A stretch of 64,000 nt of DNA. Origin: Lewinellaceae bacterium. Its GTDB lineage: Bacteria; Bacteroidota; Bacteroidia; Chitinophagales; Saprospiraceae. A program made the position numbers and the translations under genes. The stretch spans positions 186,001 through 250,000 of the forward strand of contig JACJXZ010000012.1 in NCBI GenBank assembly GCA_020636375.1, read 5' to 3'. Within the stretch, counting starts at the first letter, position 1; the number at the start of each line of letters is the position of its first letter. Of the stretch, positions 26,313-36,346 are shown in pieces. The notes under the pieces were generated by a model, which saw only the letters and a program-made list of their open reading frames with translations, searched no databases and was not told the DNA's origin.

Positions 26313-29300
26313 TTGAAAGAACCCTTAAACATATCGAAGCCAGACCCTATTCCTTCCAGCATGGATGCCGAATCCATGAAACAGGCAGGGATTGATTATA
26401 TCCGGCAACTTGCGCATGCTTTCTGGACAGACTATAATGAACATGACCCCGGGATCACTGCGCTCGAGCAGCTGTGCTACGCCCTGATCGACCTGGGATA
26501 CAGGATTCATTATCCCATTGAAGACATCCTGGCGGCAGCGAATGCCGGCGAAGCTTCCCAGCCCCAGTTTTATGCTGCCAGGGAAGTTTTTTCGATCCAT
26601 CCTCAGTCGAAGTGGGATATTCTCCGTTTGCTGCTCGATTGCACGGACGTCAAACATGCCTTTGTCGAAGAAATAAAGGGGCCGGATTCTTCTCCTGTTG
26701 GGCTCTATAAGGTGTGGCTCCTTCCGGAAGAACATTTACTCATTAAGCCAGAGGATGGCGAAACCAAACAAGCACACATACTGGAGCAACAGCAACTGTT
26801 GCTCCAGTATGTGGATGAAAAACTAAGCGCTAACCGAAGCCTGGGCATTGATTTCCTGCCCTCGTCGATTGTGGCAAGGGTCCCGGCCAAACTAAAACTG
26901 GAAATAGAAATCAACGATAAGGAACATGCCGAGCAGAGCCTGGCCAAGGTATTATTTAAAATCAAAGATTATTTTACGCCTCGAATCCCCTTTTATTCTT
27001 TGCAGGAACTCTATGAAGAAGGCTTGTTTACCGAGGAGGCCTTTCAGGGGCCCGCTCTTCAGCACGGGTTTCTGAAAACGGCTGACCTGATACAAAACCC
27101 AATCAAGCAGAATGCGATAGACCCGGCTACCCTTCAACTCGCGAATTTGTTCGGCCTCCAGGATATTTTGCTGGATATTGAAGAAGTCAAATGGATAAGC
27201 CGGCTCTCTATTGAAGTTGATTCGAACGCCCATTTCGATGGGGAGGGCAATCCTCAAAGGCCGGTCTTTTTTCAGTTCGATTTTGAACCTGAGCTGCACT
27301 TTCCGGATATCCGGGCCACTTATGGCGGCAGCCCCACAGAAATTAAAGTGGCAGACCTTCAGCGTTTTTTGCAGGACATGGAGCAGGCCAGCCAGGGGAA
27401 GAAACAAAGGGGCCGCCAGATGGACATAGCGGTTCCTCCGGGAAACTACCGCCATATCGACCGGTATTATTCCATTCAGCACCACTTCCCCAGCATATAT
27501 GGCCTGGGCAAGGAAGGCATGCCTCCTCCCGTTGGCCGGGAAAAGGGCGCTAAACTGAAGCAATTCAGGGCTTATCTGTTGCTGTTTGAACAGATCCTGG
27601 CCAATTATTTTATGCTGCTCGATCAAGCGAAGCACTTATTTTCTATCGGCCATCACAAAGGCCATAAGCCACAGGAAATACAAACGTATTTTGCGGGCTT
27701 CCCGGAAAGCGTTCCGGAAATCTGGTCTCTGATCAATGACCAGAGCCTGAGCCTTTCTATTCTTGGCGTCATTGACCAGGTGGAAAACGACATTTTGCAG
27801 CTGATCAAAAAGAAGCTGCCGCCCGGCTTGCCCCAAAACGCCTGGCAGGACAGGTATGAGAAGATTAAAAGGTGGATAAGCACCGCTTTGTATGAATCCA
27901 GGAAAGTGAATGCTTTTGCTTCGATGTCCACCGACGAACTCCGGGGTTGGCTGGCACCGCCTTCCATGGATGGCTACAGCCAGGAGTATAAGCTGCCTGC
28001 CCTTTCGATGGAAACCTATTTTGCCGGGTTAGCCGATGATTGGTATGCGGCCACAACGGATGAGCCTGCTCTTAAGAAAACTATTTTGAAAAGCATGGGG
28101 CAGCTGGAGGGCGATCTGCAAAAGTGGCTCCGGGAAAAAATAACCCTCAACTACAAACATTTGCTTGAACTCGAGCTGGAGTCCCCGGCGACAAAAGAGG
28201 AGCGGGTTTCCCGGTTGTTTAGCCACCTGCTTGCCAGGCTGGGAGAACGTTTTGACGAAGAGTCCTTTCGCCTCTACGCCTTTAGCAACAAAAAAAACCT
28301 GAACCAGGAAATCATCGCCGCCAAACAACGGATCCTGGCAAATTTTCTGGACCTGAGCGCTAACCGGGGCCGCGGCATGGACTATTCGCGCCTGGTAAAA
28401 GCCGGCACGCCAAACAACAATGCCCTGGCCTGGGAATACCTGGACCCCCAAAACATTTCCGGCCTGGAAAACCGTTTGCACCACATGCTGGGGATTGACA
28501 ACCCTGCTTATCTCAGCCTTGGTAAAATATGGCGCCAAATTAATTCTCTGGAGCCGCCCCTGGCCAATGATGCCGCCCTCATGCCCTATGGCTTGAGGTT
28601 AGATGCCGGGGCGTCGAGCCCAGGCCTTTACGAGCAGTTGAAGCTGGTGCTGAGATACGGCATCGAACGAAAAAATTATCAGGTGTCTACGGTTGCCGGC
28701 GGGGTGTCGGTGGAGCTTAACCTTCCCGGTGCCGGCGGGCCAGCCACGCCCCTGCCCATATCCTTAACTGACCAGAAAGGGGCTGCCGTCTTTTCGCCAG
28801 CTGACGCTCAAAATGTCATCCGGGATACCGCTTATTATTTGAAAGGGCTGAAAAACAAATGTGAAGGGTTCTACCTGGTAGAAGAGGTGCTGTTGAGGGC
28901 CCGCGACGACGATGAACCTGCCGATAACGCCTTGTCGCCCCCTCTTCCTCCTTATTTCGAGCCGTTTACAGCCTATTTGATCCTCCCGGACTGGCCGGCG
29001 CGGTTCCAATCTGCCGGCTTTCAGCAGGTGTTGTATCGCACCCTGTCGCAAGAATGCCCTGCGCATATATATATTCAATCACTATGGCTCAATGCTGCCG
29101 AAATTGAAACCTTTGAAGGATTGTATGCCAGGTGGTTGCAGCAACTGGACGCCATTTATGGGCAGCAGGGCGCGCAGTCCCCGGCTGTATCGCCAACAGA
29201 TGCCGGGCTATTGGCAATGGTGCGGGCAAAATTGACGGAACTGAGGGATGCCATCCAAAAATCCAGAGCGTCGACAGTCCCGGAGGAGTCCATCTTCCTC

Positions 29301-29906
29301 AGCCTGGCTAAAATCCAGGAAAAGCTGGATAGCTTGAAACCGCAATTAAATGCCGACGATGTGTTTTCGGCTGCGGTAGAGGCCATAGACTCCCTGCGCG
29401 CCCACCTGCAGGATGCCTTAAATACCGGTACGCCAAAAGGATCTGTGGAAACCCTGGCGGATTTGGCTACAGAGCTTGGAGCGATCGACCTGAGCGATGC
29501 CGTTGAACTATCCAGCCTGTCTGGTGCCTGGCAAGCTGGCTTGCAAACACACCTGAAAGAGCTGCCGGCAAAACTCGGCGAACTGAGGCTCGGCGCAAAA
29601 ACACAGATGCGTTTATTGGCGGAAGAGTTAGATAAATATGCTTATGTCCTAAGCGAAAGAACAATAGTGGATCAGGTGACAGCCGATTACGACACCCTTG
29701 TTGTTCACTTTCAAACGTTTTCTGAAATTTCAGCCCTTTGTGCGGTGAATATTCAAATGGCAGGCGCATTGATTACGGCCTACTACAGGCTCTTGCATCC
29801 CGATAGTACTCCTGTCCAGAAAGAAGGCGCCAGGCTGGCGTATGCCAGTATTGAACTAGCCCTGTTTTTAAAAACTACCGCTCTCTATAAATCATCGGCA
29901 ATTTGA
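26313..29906 (+). CDS. Large baseplate protein (Afp12-like)
   Basis: A 1197-aa protein; TTG start at 26313 (or ATG at 26361). The block 'FWTDYNEHDPGITALEQLCY', 'ALIDLGYRIHYPIEDILA' is the signature of Afp12/Pvc12-type proteins. 'PPGNYRHIDRYYSIQHHFPS' and 'FRAYLLLFEQILANYFML' are also typical. The C-terminal 300 residues are helical and look lineage-specific. With the Afp11-like protein it should form the baseplate wedges that transduce contraction. Its TGA overlaps the TTG of the next gene. Confidence 0.87.
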   Translation: MKEPLNISKPDPIPSSMDAESMKQAGIDYIRQLAHAFWTDYNEHDPGITALEQLCYALIDLGYRIHYPIEDILAAANAGEASQPQFYAAREVFSIHPQSKWDILRLLLDCTDVKHAFVEEIKGPDSSPVGLYKVWLLPEEHLLIKPEDGETKQAHILEQQQLLLQYVDEKLSANRSLGIDFLPSSIVARVPAKLKLEIEINDKEHAEQSLAKVLFKIKDYFTPRIPFYSLQELYEEGLFTEEAFQGPALQHGFLKTADLIQNPIKQNAIDPATLQLANLFGLQDILLDIEEVKWISRLSIEVDSNAHFDGEGNPQRPVFFQFDFEPELHFPDIRATYGGSPTEIKVADLQRFLQDMEQASQGKKQRGRQMDIAVPPGNYRHIDRYYSIQHHFPSIYGLGKEGMPPPVGREKGAKLKQFRAYLLLFEQILANYFMLLDQAKHLFSIGHHKGHKPQEIQTYFAGFPESVPEIWSLINDQSLSLSILGVIDQVENDILQLIKKKLPPGLPQNAWQDRYEKIKRWISTALYESRKVNAFASMSTDELRGWLAPPSMDGYSQEYKLPALSMETYFAGLADDWYAATTDEPALKKTILKSMGQLEGDLQKWLREKITLNYKHLLELELESPATKEERVSRLFSHLLARLGERFDEESFRLYAFSNKKNLNQEIIAAKQRILANFLDLSANRGRGMDYSRLVKAGTPNNNALAWEYLDPQNISGLENRLHHMLGIDNPAYLSLGKIWRQINSLEPPLANDAALMPYGLRLDAGASSPGLYEQLKLVLRYGIERKNYQVSTVAGGVSVELNLPGAGGPATPLPISLTDQKGAAVFSPADAQNVIRDTAYYLKGLKNKCEGFYLVEEVLLRARDDDEPADNALSPPLPPYFEPFTAYLILPDWPARFQSAGFQQVLYRTLSQECPAHIYIQSLWLNAAEIETFEGLYARWLQQLDAIYGQQGAQSPAVSPTDAGLLAMVRAKLTELRDAIQKSRASTVPEESIFLSLAKIQEKLDSLKPQLNADDVFSAAVEAIDSLRAHLQDALNTGTPKGSVETLADLATELGAIDLSDAVELSSLSGAWQAGLQTHLKELPAKLGELRLGAKTQMRLLAEELDKYAYVLSERTIVDQVTADYDTLVVHFQTFSEISALCAVNIQMAGALITAYYRLLHPDSTPVQKEGARLAYASIELALFLKTTALYKSSAI

Positions 29907-32900
29907 TCGATCCACCCCATATCATCCAACGGCAGCTTTGGGAGGTCGACTGCGCTTCGGAAGGGGAGTACCAAGCTATCTGTCAATATATCAAGGAGCA
30001 ACTGCAGGGGGAGCTTGGGCAAATGCTGGAGCAGGCACTGGACGAGTATTTTCCGCCGGGCCAGCACATCAGAGTCGATCAGCTGGTCGTAGATGTCGGG
30101 GATATTTCTATAGACGAGTTGGAAGAGGCCCTCGCCGGCCGGTTTCGGTCCCGGTTCATTGAAACATTGAACGAGCTCATCCATGAGAAAAAAGGGCTCC
30201 TCCAGCAGTCTGGCCTATCCGAAAATACCTGGCAGGCTTTCGAGTATTTTCTCCTGAACGGTTATGCGCCGTGGTGGATACCGCTGGAAGAAAAAACGAC
30301 GCTCACCGTCAGCTATCAATCCTTAACCAGGCTTTTCCCCAACCTGGTGGCGCGTTTTTTCCGGAAGGAAGGGCACAAGGAGCGGGTCCGCAAACGCCTG
30401 ATCTACCAGTTGGGGGATGCTTCGGTCCGCACGACCATCCGGCTGCTGGAACCTGGCGGCGCTCCCTTCATTGAAGGCTACGCCGATGACCTGCTGGCCT
30501 TTCACCGCCATCGGCCCGTCGTGCCGCTCTCTGAAAATGCCATGGCAACCCTTATCTGGGAAGTCATACTGGCCTATCTGATGGCGGACAGAGGGTCTGC
30601 TTTTAACACTTTTTCCTTTGTCCGCTCGAGCCTTCAACTGCTGGCGGCCCGATACAACATCAGCTTCAGCGCGCTGTTGAAGGCCATGCACCAGCAACTC
30701 CCTGCACTGGTGCCTGCAACCAGGTTAAAGACCAACCTGGCTTTTATCGTCGAATATTTATTTAAGGAATGGGCTTTGGATGCGCCTGCTTTTTCCACCT
30801 CAAAAAGCGTATGGCAGGATGCGGAAAGCTGGCTCGGCCATCTGATGGCGAGTTCCCCGACCGGCAAAACCTGGGAATATCTGGCGGCCATCGGACAACG
30901 GCCCTCCTATGAACCGTTGTTAAAACAGCGCCTCCAACAACAAAACTTCCGCAAGCAGTTCATTTACCTTCTGGGCGCTTTGCCGTGGGGCCGGGCCATG
31001 GAAGCCCTTACCGGAACGAGAGCCCGTGCGCTGAAGCCCATGTATGAGGATTTGGCCCTGGTGCTCCGGCCCATGGCAGGCTTGCTGGGCGGAGAAGAAG
31101 CCCTCGGCTATTACCTGAAAGACGCCTGGTTGCACAACTATGCTTTCGGCAACTTTGAGCTGAGCTCCCCGTCGCTTCAGCTGGGGAGGTTTCTCGGCGC
31201 TTTTCAGGCCGCCATTCCGGTGAGCGCAGGTATGTTTTTTGACAACCTGTCTCAACAAATCCAACTGCACCAGGAGCAATTGTCGCTGGGAGCAGGCTGG
31301 AAAAAGGCCGTGGGCCAATTCACCCGCCAGTATGCGCCGGCTGCTGCACCGGACCCCTTTGCCGAGATCGAACATTTGCTGTCCTTCGAGCCGAACGTGC
31401 CGGCAACGCTTGATCGCCTGCCCATACTCCTCAGCAAATTGCCCGGGGAATTTCGCGCACCTTTAATAAACCTGCTGTGGTCGTTGAGCGACGGCGGCAA
31501 AAACCGGCAGTTGCGCTCCTTGCTGAATGACGAAATCTTTGGCGCCTTCCTGCAGGCCATTGCGCCCACCCAGCAAGAATTCATCCAAAAAAGCGTAAAG
31601 GCCTTTGTACACATTCACGGCCGCCAGCCGCTCATTCCGGTATCCAGCCAGGAGGCCCAGCTCAGCTTGAAAGAGGCCATCCTGGATACACTGCTGGCGG
31701 ACAGGGGGAGCTTTTTCAACAGGAAGTCCTTCACCCGGGACAGCCTTCATCGTTTTGCCCGCCAATATAATGTGCCCTATGAGGCCCTGCTGGGCTATTT
31801 GCTCCAACGGCAGGAAGTGCTGGCCGGGTATGTTCCGGAGCTGAACCGCATTGTCCTGGATTTGCAGGAGGAGGCGGCCCCCGGCAGCCCCTTCCCTTCG
31901 CCTGCCTCCGAACTTTCTCCGGAGCAATCGCTGGCCTATAACTGGATCCGGTTTCAGCAATACTTATCCTGGGGAAATTACGCCGAGAAAGCCTACAACT
32001 TTCAGGCGGAAGCCATCTTAAAGCAGTTGCTCTTATTTCAGGCAAAAAAACTGAAGCAACTCCTCCTGCAGTATCGGGATAAGCAGCAACTGCTGCAGCG
32101 GTTGGCGCCATTTGACGCTGAGGCGCGAACCGATATCGCCAAACTGCTGGCACCCGGGCACCGGCAGTTTATTGAAGAAATTTGGGAGGAATGGCAGCTC
32201 CTTCAAAGCTATATCCCGTCTGAGCGCGAAACGGATCTGATGAGCCTCATTGCCCAGGCCATGCTGGAGTATATATTCGTTATCAAAAAGAAATACTTTG
32301 TCAAAAGCACTTTTGGGCGAAGCCTGGTACATTTCCTGTCGCAGGCATCCGGAAGGGCCAGGGCCTATACCGAGCGCCTGGTGGGCCAGGCGGCTCAGAG
32401 CCTTTCCCTGCCTTTTTATGGTACGTTTCTGCCCCCTTCTGCCTCTCCCTCAGAGAGAGCGCCTTCTTTCGCCCGGTTTAAAAGCTTTCTCAAAAAAGGG
32501 GACCTGTACCATCTCGGAATCAACAAGCCCCGGGAACTCAATCCCTACGTGCTGGCTCTGATCGCGTCGTCAGAAAGGAAAATGGTTAATGTTTTCAAAC
32601 AACTGCCCGATGCTTATTTCTCCGCCCGGATACTCGCGTTGTACCTGGACGACAATGCGAAGCTGCGGTTATTGGAGGTACTGGCGCCTTTGTACGCCGA
32701 AGATTCCGGAGAATGGGCCAGTCTTTTCCAGGATATGAGCGCCCCCGCCGAAGCCGATATTCAGCTGGATGGTTTAAAGGAGGCCATTTGGGTTTCCATC
32801 CTGATGAGCATGACGGCACCAGAGAAAGGCCCCTCTGCCATCCAAACGTTCATTGCCGAAAATCTCGAAAAGAGGATAACAACGGAGGGAATTGCGCCGG

Positions 32901-33577
32901 AAATCATCATCCAGGGCCTGGATAAAGCCGCGGGAAAAATGAGCTCCGGCAAAAGGACAGAATGGATGGCAGCTATAAAAAAGGAGATACAGGAAAGGCT
33001 TGAACAACCGGCAGATCGCCTATCCTCAGAACCGCCTTTCCCTGATGACAAATTCAAGGAACCCATGAGCGAGCCCCAGGGAATAAGCATCGAAAACGCC
33101 GGCCTCGTCCTGTTGTGGCCCTACTGGAAGTTGCTGTTCGAACGGCTGGAACTCGTAGCCGATGACGATTTCGTATCTTTGGAGAGCCGGCAAAGGGCGG
33201 TACACATATTGCAATACCTGGCCACCGGAGAAACGCAGACGCCGGAGCCCTTATTGGCGTTCAACAAATGGATCTGCAACCTGCCCCTGGCGGCACCCGT
33301 CCCCTATGAGATAGATTTGGATGCGGAAAGCCGGGAACTCATGGACGGCCTTTTGTTGAGTGTCAACCAGCGGTGGAAGCCTCTTCAGAATTCCGGTATT
33401 GAAGCCCTGCGTCAGACCTTTTTGCAGCGCCGGGGAATACTGCGGCTCGACACCGAAAAACCGAGGCTGACGGTTCAACGCAAAGAAGGCATCGATGCCC
33501 TCCTGGGAGCTTTGCCCTGGAGTTTCGGGATAGTCAACTTGCCCTGGAAACCCCATCCGCTTTATGTGGAGTGGTAA
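29903..33577 (+). CDS. eCIS tape-measure protein
   Basis: A 1224-aa protein with a TTG start overlapping the preceding stop (4 bp). The N-terminus 'HIIQRQLWEVDCASEGEYQA', 'VDQLVVDVGDISIDELEEAL' matches the contractile-injection tape-measure family. The rest is helical with four divergent copies of a unit such as 'LADRGSFFNRKSFTRDSL' followed by 'YNVPYEALLGYLLQ' (near residues 219, 589, 784 and 962). The protein probably sits in the tube lumen and sets its length. The stop codon TAA is the first three bases of a 16-bp dispersed repeat (33575-33590). Confidence 0.85.
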   Translation: MIDPPHIIQRQLWEVDCASEGEYQAICQYIKEQLQGELGQMLEQALDEYFPPGQHIRVDQLVVDVGDISIDELEEALAGRFRSRFIETLNELIHEKKGLLQQSGLSENTWQAFEYFLLNGYAPWWIPLEEKTTLTVSYQSLTRLFPNLVARFFRKEGHKERVRKRLIYQLGDASVRTTIRLLEPGGAPFIEGYADDLLAFHRHRPVVPLSENAMATLIWEVILAYLMADRGSAFNTFSFVRSSLQLLAARYNISFSALLKAMHQQLPALVPATRLKTNLAFIVEYLFKEWALDAPAFSTSKSVWQDAESWLGHLMASSPTGKTWEYLAAIGQRPSYEPLLKQRLQQQNFRKQFIYLLGALPWGRAMEALTGTRARALKPMYEDLALVLRPMAGLLGGEEALGYYLKDAWLHNYAFGNFELSSPSLQLGRFLGAFQAAIPVSAGMFFDNLSQQIQLHQEQLSLGAGWKKAVGQFTRQYAPAAAPDPFAEIEHLLSFEPNVPATLDRLPILLSKLPGEFRAPLINLLWSLSDGGKNRQLRSLLNDEIFGAFLQAIAPTQQEFIQKSVKAFVHIHGRQPLIPVSSQEAQLSLKEAILDTLLADRGSFFNRKSFTRDSLHRFARQYNVPYEALLGYLLQRQEVLAGYVPELNRIVLDLQEEAAPGSPFPSPASELSPEQSLAYNWIRFQQYLSWGNYAEKAYNFQAEAILKQLLLFQAKKLKQLLLQYRDKQQLLQRLAPFDAEARTDIAKLLAPGHRQFIEEIWEEWQLLQSYIPSERETDLMSLIAQAMLEYIFVIKKKYFVKSTFGRSLVHFLSQASGRARAYTERLVGQAAQSLSLPFYGTFLPPSASPSERAPSFARFKSFLKKGDLYHLGINKPRELNPYVLALIASSERKMVNVFKQLPDAYFSARILALYLDDNAKLRLLEVLAPLYAEDSGEWASLFQDMSAPAEADIQLDGLKEAIWVSILMSMTAPEKGPSAIQTFIAENLEKRITTEGIAPEIIIQGLDKAAGKMSSGKRTEWMAAIKKEIQERLEQPADRLSSEPPFPDDKFKEPMSEPQGISIENAGLVLLWPYWKLLFERLELVADDDFVSLESRQRAVHILQYLATGETQTPEPLLAFNKWICNLPLAAPVPYEIDLDAESRELMDGLLLSVNQRWKPLQNSGIEALRQTFLQRRGILRLDTEKPRLTVQRKEGIDALLGALPWSFGIVNLPWKPHPLYVEW

Positions 33578-33590
33578 TACTACTTTGTTA
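33575..33590. repeat. 16-bp dispersed repeat TAATACTACTTTGTTA, copy 1
   Basis: The motif starts with the stop codon of the tape-measure gene. The same 16-mer starts with the stop codon of the cysteine-protease gene at 56311 and its inverted copy lies at 56467-56482. Only a single end is seen here. Confidence 0.8.
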
Positions 33591-34006
33591 ACTTAGAAAA
33601 TTAACCGCAGAGACCGCAAGGGGCGCAGAGTTTCAACTCTACCTCTGAGTTACTCTGCATACTCATATGTTTGTGAAACCACGGGGAACGCAGGGAGCGC
33701 AAAGGAGAGTATCGCAACTCCGCTGCGCAATCAGCTTCCTGCCATGCGGCCTTTCCTCTGTGGCCCTCTATCGCCCCCTGCGGTTAAAAAACAAAGGAAC
33801 TTGCCCGGACTTCGGCGTGAACTCGGCTCCGTCCGACGGAGGTGGCAGCCGAGGAGAGCCCGGTACTTTTGTTTCGTATACGACCACACCTGTCTGCCGA
33901 AGCTTCGGCGCAGGCAGAGATCGTAACGAGCATTCCAAGTTATTTGTAAATTACATTAACAGAGAAGTATTGAGGGCTTGTTTTAATCAAGAAACCATAA
34001 GAGAAG
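33578..34006. other. Repeat-rich gap within the eCIS locus
   Basis: No gene. A 10-bp perfect inverted repeat TTAACCGCAG/CTGCGGTTAA (33601-33610, 33778-33787) bounds a 187-bp segment filled with 'CGCAGAG', 'GGCGCAGAG' type sequence, a well-known style of intergenic repeat in Bacteroidota. Remaining sequence to 34006 should contain the promoter for the ATPase gene; none is clear. The gap separates the tape-measure and ATPase genes, so the ATPase may be expressed independently. Confidence 0.6.
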
Positions 34007-35374
34007 ATGATTGCCACGACGCCAAATCCGACCGCTCAAAACACCCAGAGCCTGTTGCGGGAAATCCAGTGGTTTAAAACGGTGCTGGATACCAGGATGC
34101 TGCTCTTTCTGGGGCAGGAAAGCGAGGCCGGATCGATCTATGAACTGCCGCCCCCTGACCTGAGCGACGACCCTTCCATGTATGCCCGGGTCGTCCGGAA
34201 TTTTCAATTCGGTTTTTCGGAACGGTTGATATTGATGCTCAGCTTTATTCCCCATATTTATCCCGAGGCCCTGGATATCTTTCTCATCCGCAACGAGGGC
34301 TTGCAAAGAGGGTTCACGGAGTTTGGAGGCATACTCGGAAAACATCACGGAGGATTCCTGCCCACCGGAGAGACGGCTATTTTCCTCTTATCGGAAGGAG
34401 ACTTGCTCAAGCGGCTGGAAGCGGCGAGGCTGTTCGACGATGCTCACGTCTTTTACCGGCACAATATCCTCAGCCTGCAGGCGATCGCAACCGACGGAGA
34501 ACCCATGCTCAGCGGCCTGCTTAAATTATCGGACGAATATCTGCACTACTTCACCTCCGGGGAAGCTTATCATCCGGGCTACAGCGCGCACTTTCCCGCC
34601 AAGCGCATCAACACGCCGCTGAACTTCGAAGACCTGGTGGTGCTGCCTGCGCTGATGGGTCAACTGAACGAAATAAAGGCCTGGATCAGGTATGGCGACA
34701 CCCTCATGAACGACTGGGGGCTGAAGGAGAAAATAAAACCGGGTTACCGCTGCCTTTTTTATGGCCCGCCCGGGACCGGCAAAACGCTGAGCGCAACCCT
34801 TATCGGGAAGGCCTGCCAGGCCGACGTCTATCGGATCGACCTCTCCATGGTGGTTTCCAAATACATCGGGGAGACCGAGAAGAACCTGGCTAACGTATTT
34901 GACCAGGCCGAGAACAAAAAGTGGATTTTGTTTTTTGACGAGGCCGACGCCCTCTTCGGCAAAAGGACGGAAACCCGGGACGCGAACGACCGCCACGCCA
35001 ACCAGCAGGTGGCCTACCTGCTACAGCGCGTGGAAGATTTCCCGGGGGTGGTCATCCTTTCCACCAACCTGAAAAAGAACCTGGATGAAGCTTTTGCCCG
35101 CCGGTTCGATCAGATGATCTATTTCCCCATCCCCAACCCGGAACAACGCCTGCTGCTGTGGAAAAACAATTTCACCAGCCCTCACTATCAATTGGAAAAG
35201 CGGATCAGCCTGGAAGATCTGGCGCAGAAATATGAACTGACCGGGGGGAATATCATCAATATCCTGCGCTACTGTTGCATACAGGCGATCATGCGGAATA
35301 CAACAAAAATTGTACTCAAAGATATTACCGAAGGGATAAGAAAAGAACTTCACAAAATGGGCAAGGTCTTGTGA
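34007..35374 (+). CDS. AAA+ ATPase (Afp15/Pvc15-like)
   Basis: A 455-aa AAA+ protein. Walker A 'YGPPGTGKTLSATLIGKA' (near residue 253), Walker B 'ILFFDEADALFGKR' (near 310), sensor-1 'VVILSTNLKKNLDEAFARRF' with the Arg finger. The first 230 residues are a family-specific N-terminal domain. In Afp/PVC the matching ATPase is essential for function and is thought to load cargo or assist assembly. It is the last plus-strand eCIS gene. Confidence 0.92.
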   Translation: MIATTPNPTAQNTQSLLREIQWFKTVLDTRMLLFLGQESEAGSIYELPPPDLSDDPSMYARVVRNFQFGFSERLILMLSFIPHIYPEALDIFLIRNEGLQRGFTEFGGILGKHHGGFLPTGETAIFLLSEGDLLKRLEAARLFDDAHVFYRHNILSLQAIATDGEPMLSGLLKLSDEYLHYFTSGEAYHPGYSAHFPAKRINTPLNFEDLVVLPALMGQLNEIKAWIRYGDTLMNDWGLKEKIKPGYRCLFYGPPGTGKTLSATLIGKACQADVYRIDLSMVVSKYIGETEKNLANVFDQAENKKWILFFDEADALFGKRTETRDANDRHANQQVAYLLQRVEDFPGVVILSTNLKKNLDEAFARRFDQMIYFPIPNPEQRLLLWKNNFTSPHYQLEKRISLEDLAQKYELTGGNIINILRYCCIQAIMRNTTKIVLKDITEGIRKELHKMGKVL

Positions 35375-35448
35375 AAGCAATGGTATTCACTCCTTCACTC
35401 ATTCACTCATTCACCCATCCACCCATTCACTCCTTTCCAACCATGAGG
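35375..35448. repeat. Short simple repeat between convergent genes
   Basis: Irregular 'ATTCACTC/ATTCACCC' units at about 35385-35436, the same 8-mer that forms a clean array at 58806-58853. The region separates the ATPase and the minus-strand helical protein, which converge. Confidence 0.55.
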
Positions 35449-36276
35449 CTACCCGCCATTCGCCGTCTGAGCAGCCGTAAGGGAGGCTACGATGGCGTCG
35501 AATTCGGATTGCATCTCATCTTTTATTTTTTCCGCATCCTGGAATTTTTTGCGGCTGTCTTTCACCCTGCCTTCAGCCTGGTTTCTTTGGCCTACAACCA
35601 TTTGCAAATAGTCATCTTCCCGAATGGGGTTTCCATCTTCGTCCAAAAGGGACAGCGGAAATGTTTCCCCGATATATTTCAATAAATGAGCTATGTCGTC
35701 TTTTAAATCCCCGGGTTCCAGATCTTCAGACTTTGTGTTAGGCATATTCAGCAGCGCCTTAAAGACAACCATCTCTTTGTAGAAAGAGAGGCAATCTGCG
35801 TAAGCTTTCAGAACAGCATCCATAGCCGCCTGCGTAGCCGTTTTCAGCGTTGTCATGCCATTGGTGACCCCCGGGGAGGGCACTCTGGAAGGCACATTCT
35901 GAAATTCCTGTCGGATGAGGGCATCCAGTTGGCTTCCGATATTCTGTTCCAGCGTTTCTGTCAATATGGCCAATTCCCGGGTAGCCACAAATAATACGTC
36001 GGCGGCGTCCAGCGTATCTTCCGTGACGTCGGCAACTTTTGCTACCAGGCTGTTGGCTGTCTCCAAACTGGCGATAACCGGGCGGGAAGCCTGGTCGGTA
36101 GCTTGAATATTATCAGCATACGTTTTGATCGTCGTATAATTGGCCAACTCATTATTATATTCGGCCTGCGCCCCGGCAGCGCTGGCTTTTGCCTCATCGA
36201 GCTTCAGTTTTGCCTGATCGCGAAGGCCCTTCAATTCATTGATATAATCTTCGCTGGTCGTAAATGGATTCGGCAT
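35449..36276 (-). CDS. Helical cytoplasmic protein in the eCIS locus (cargo or accessory candidate)
   Basis: A 275-aa protein 'MPNPFTTSEDYINELKGLRD'. Almost wholly alpha-helical: N-terminal coiled coil ('LRDQAKLKLDEAKASAAGAQ'), a central helical bundle, and a C-terminal coiled coil ('GQRNQAEGRVKDSRKKFQDA'). No signal peptide or membrane span. No family recognised. It follows the Ig-domain protein gene on the same strand with a 70-bp gap, so they likely form a pair. Helical content recalls alpha-pore-forming toxins, but this is only a shape-based guess. Confidence 0.6.
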   Translation of the reverse strand: MPNPFTTSEDYINELKGLRDQAKLKLDEAKASAAGAQAEYNNELANYTTIKTYADNIQATDQASRPVIASLETANSLVAKVADVTEDTLDAADVLFVATRELAILTETLEQNIGSQLDALIRQEFQNVPSRVPSPGVTNGMTTLKTATQAAMDAVLKAYADCLSFYKEMVVFKALLNMPNTKSEDLEPGDLKDDIAHLLKYIGETFPLSLLDEDGNPIREDDYLQMVVGQRNQAEGRVKDSRKKFQDAEKIKDEMQSEFDAIVASLTAAQTANGG

Positions 36277-36346
36277 GATAGGGTAATTATTAATGATGTA
36301 GGGTGGTGGTTAAGTGGATTTGATCAAATAAAGGCATTATTCCCTT

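Noticed and set aside
12570..35374. Type VI secretion system or prophage tail
   Set aside because: There is no TssJLM membrane complex, ClpV, capsid, portal or terminase gene; DUF4255, LysM hub, Afp15-like ATPase and two gp19-type tubes fit eCIS instead.
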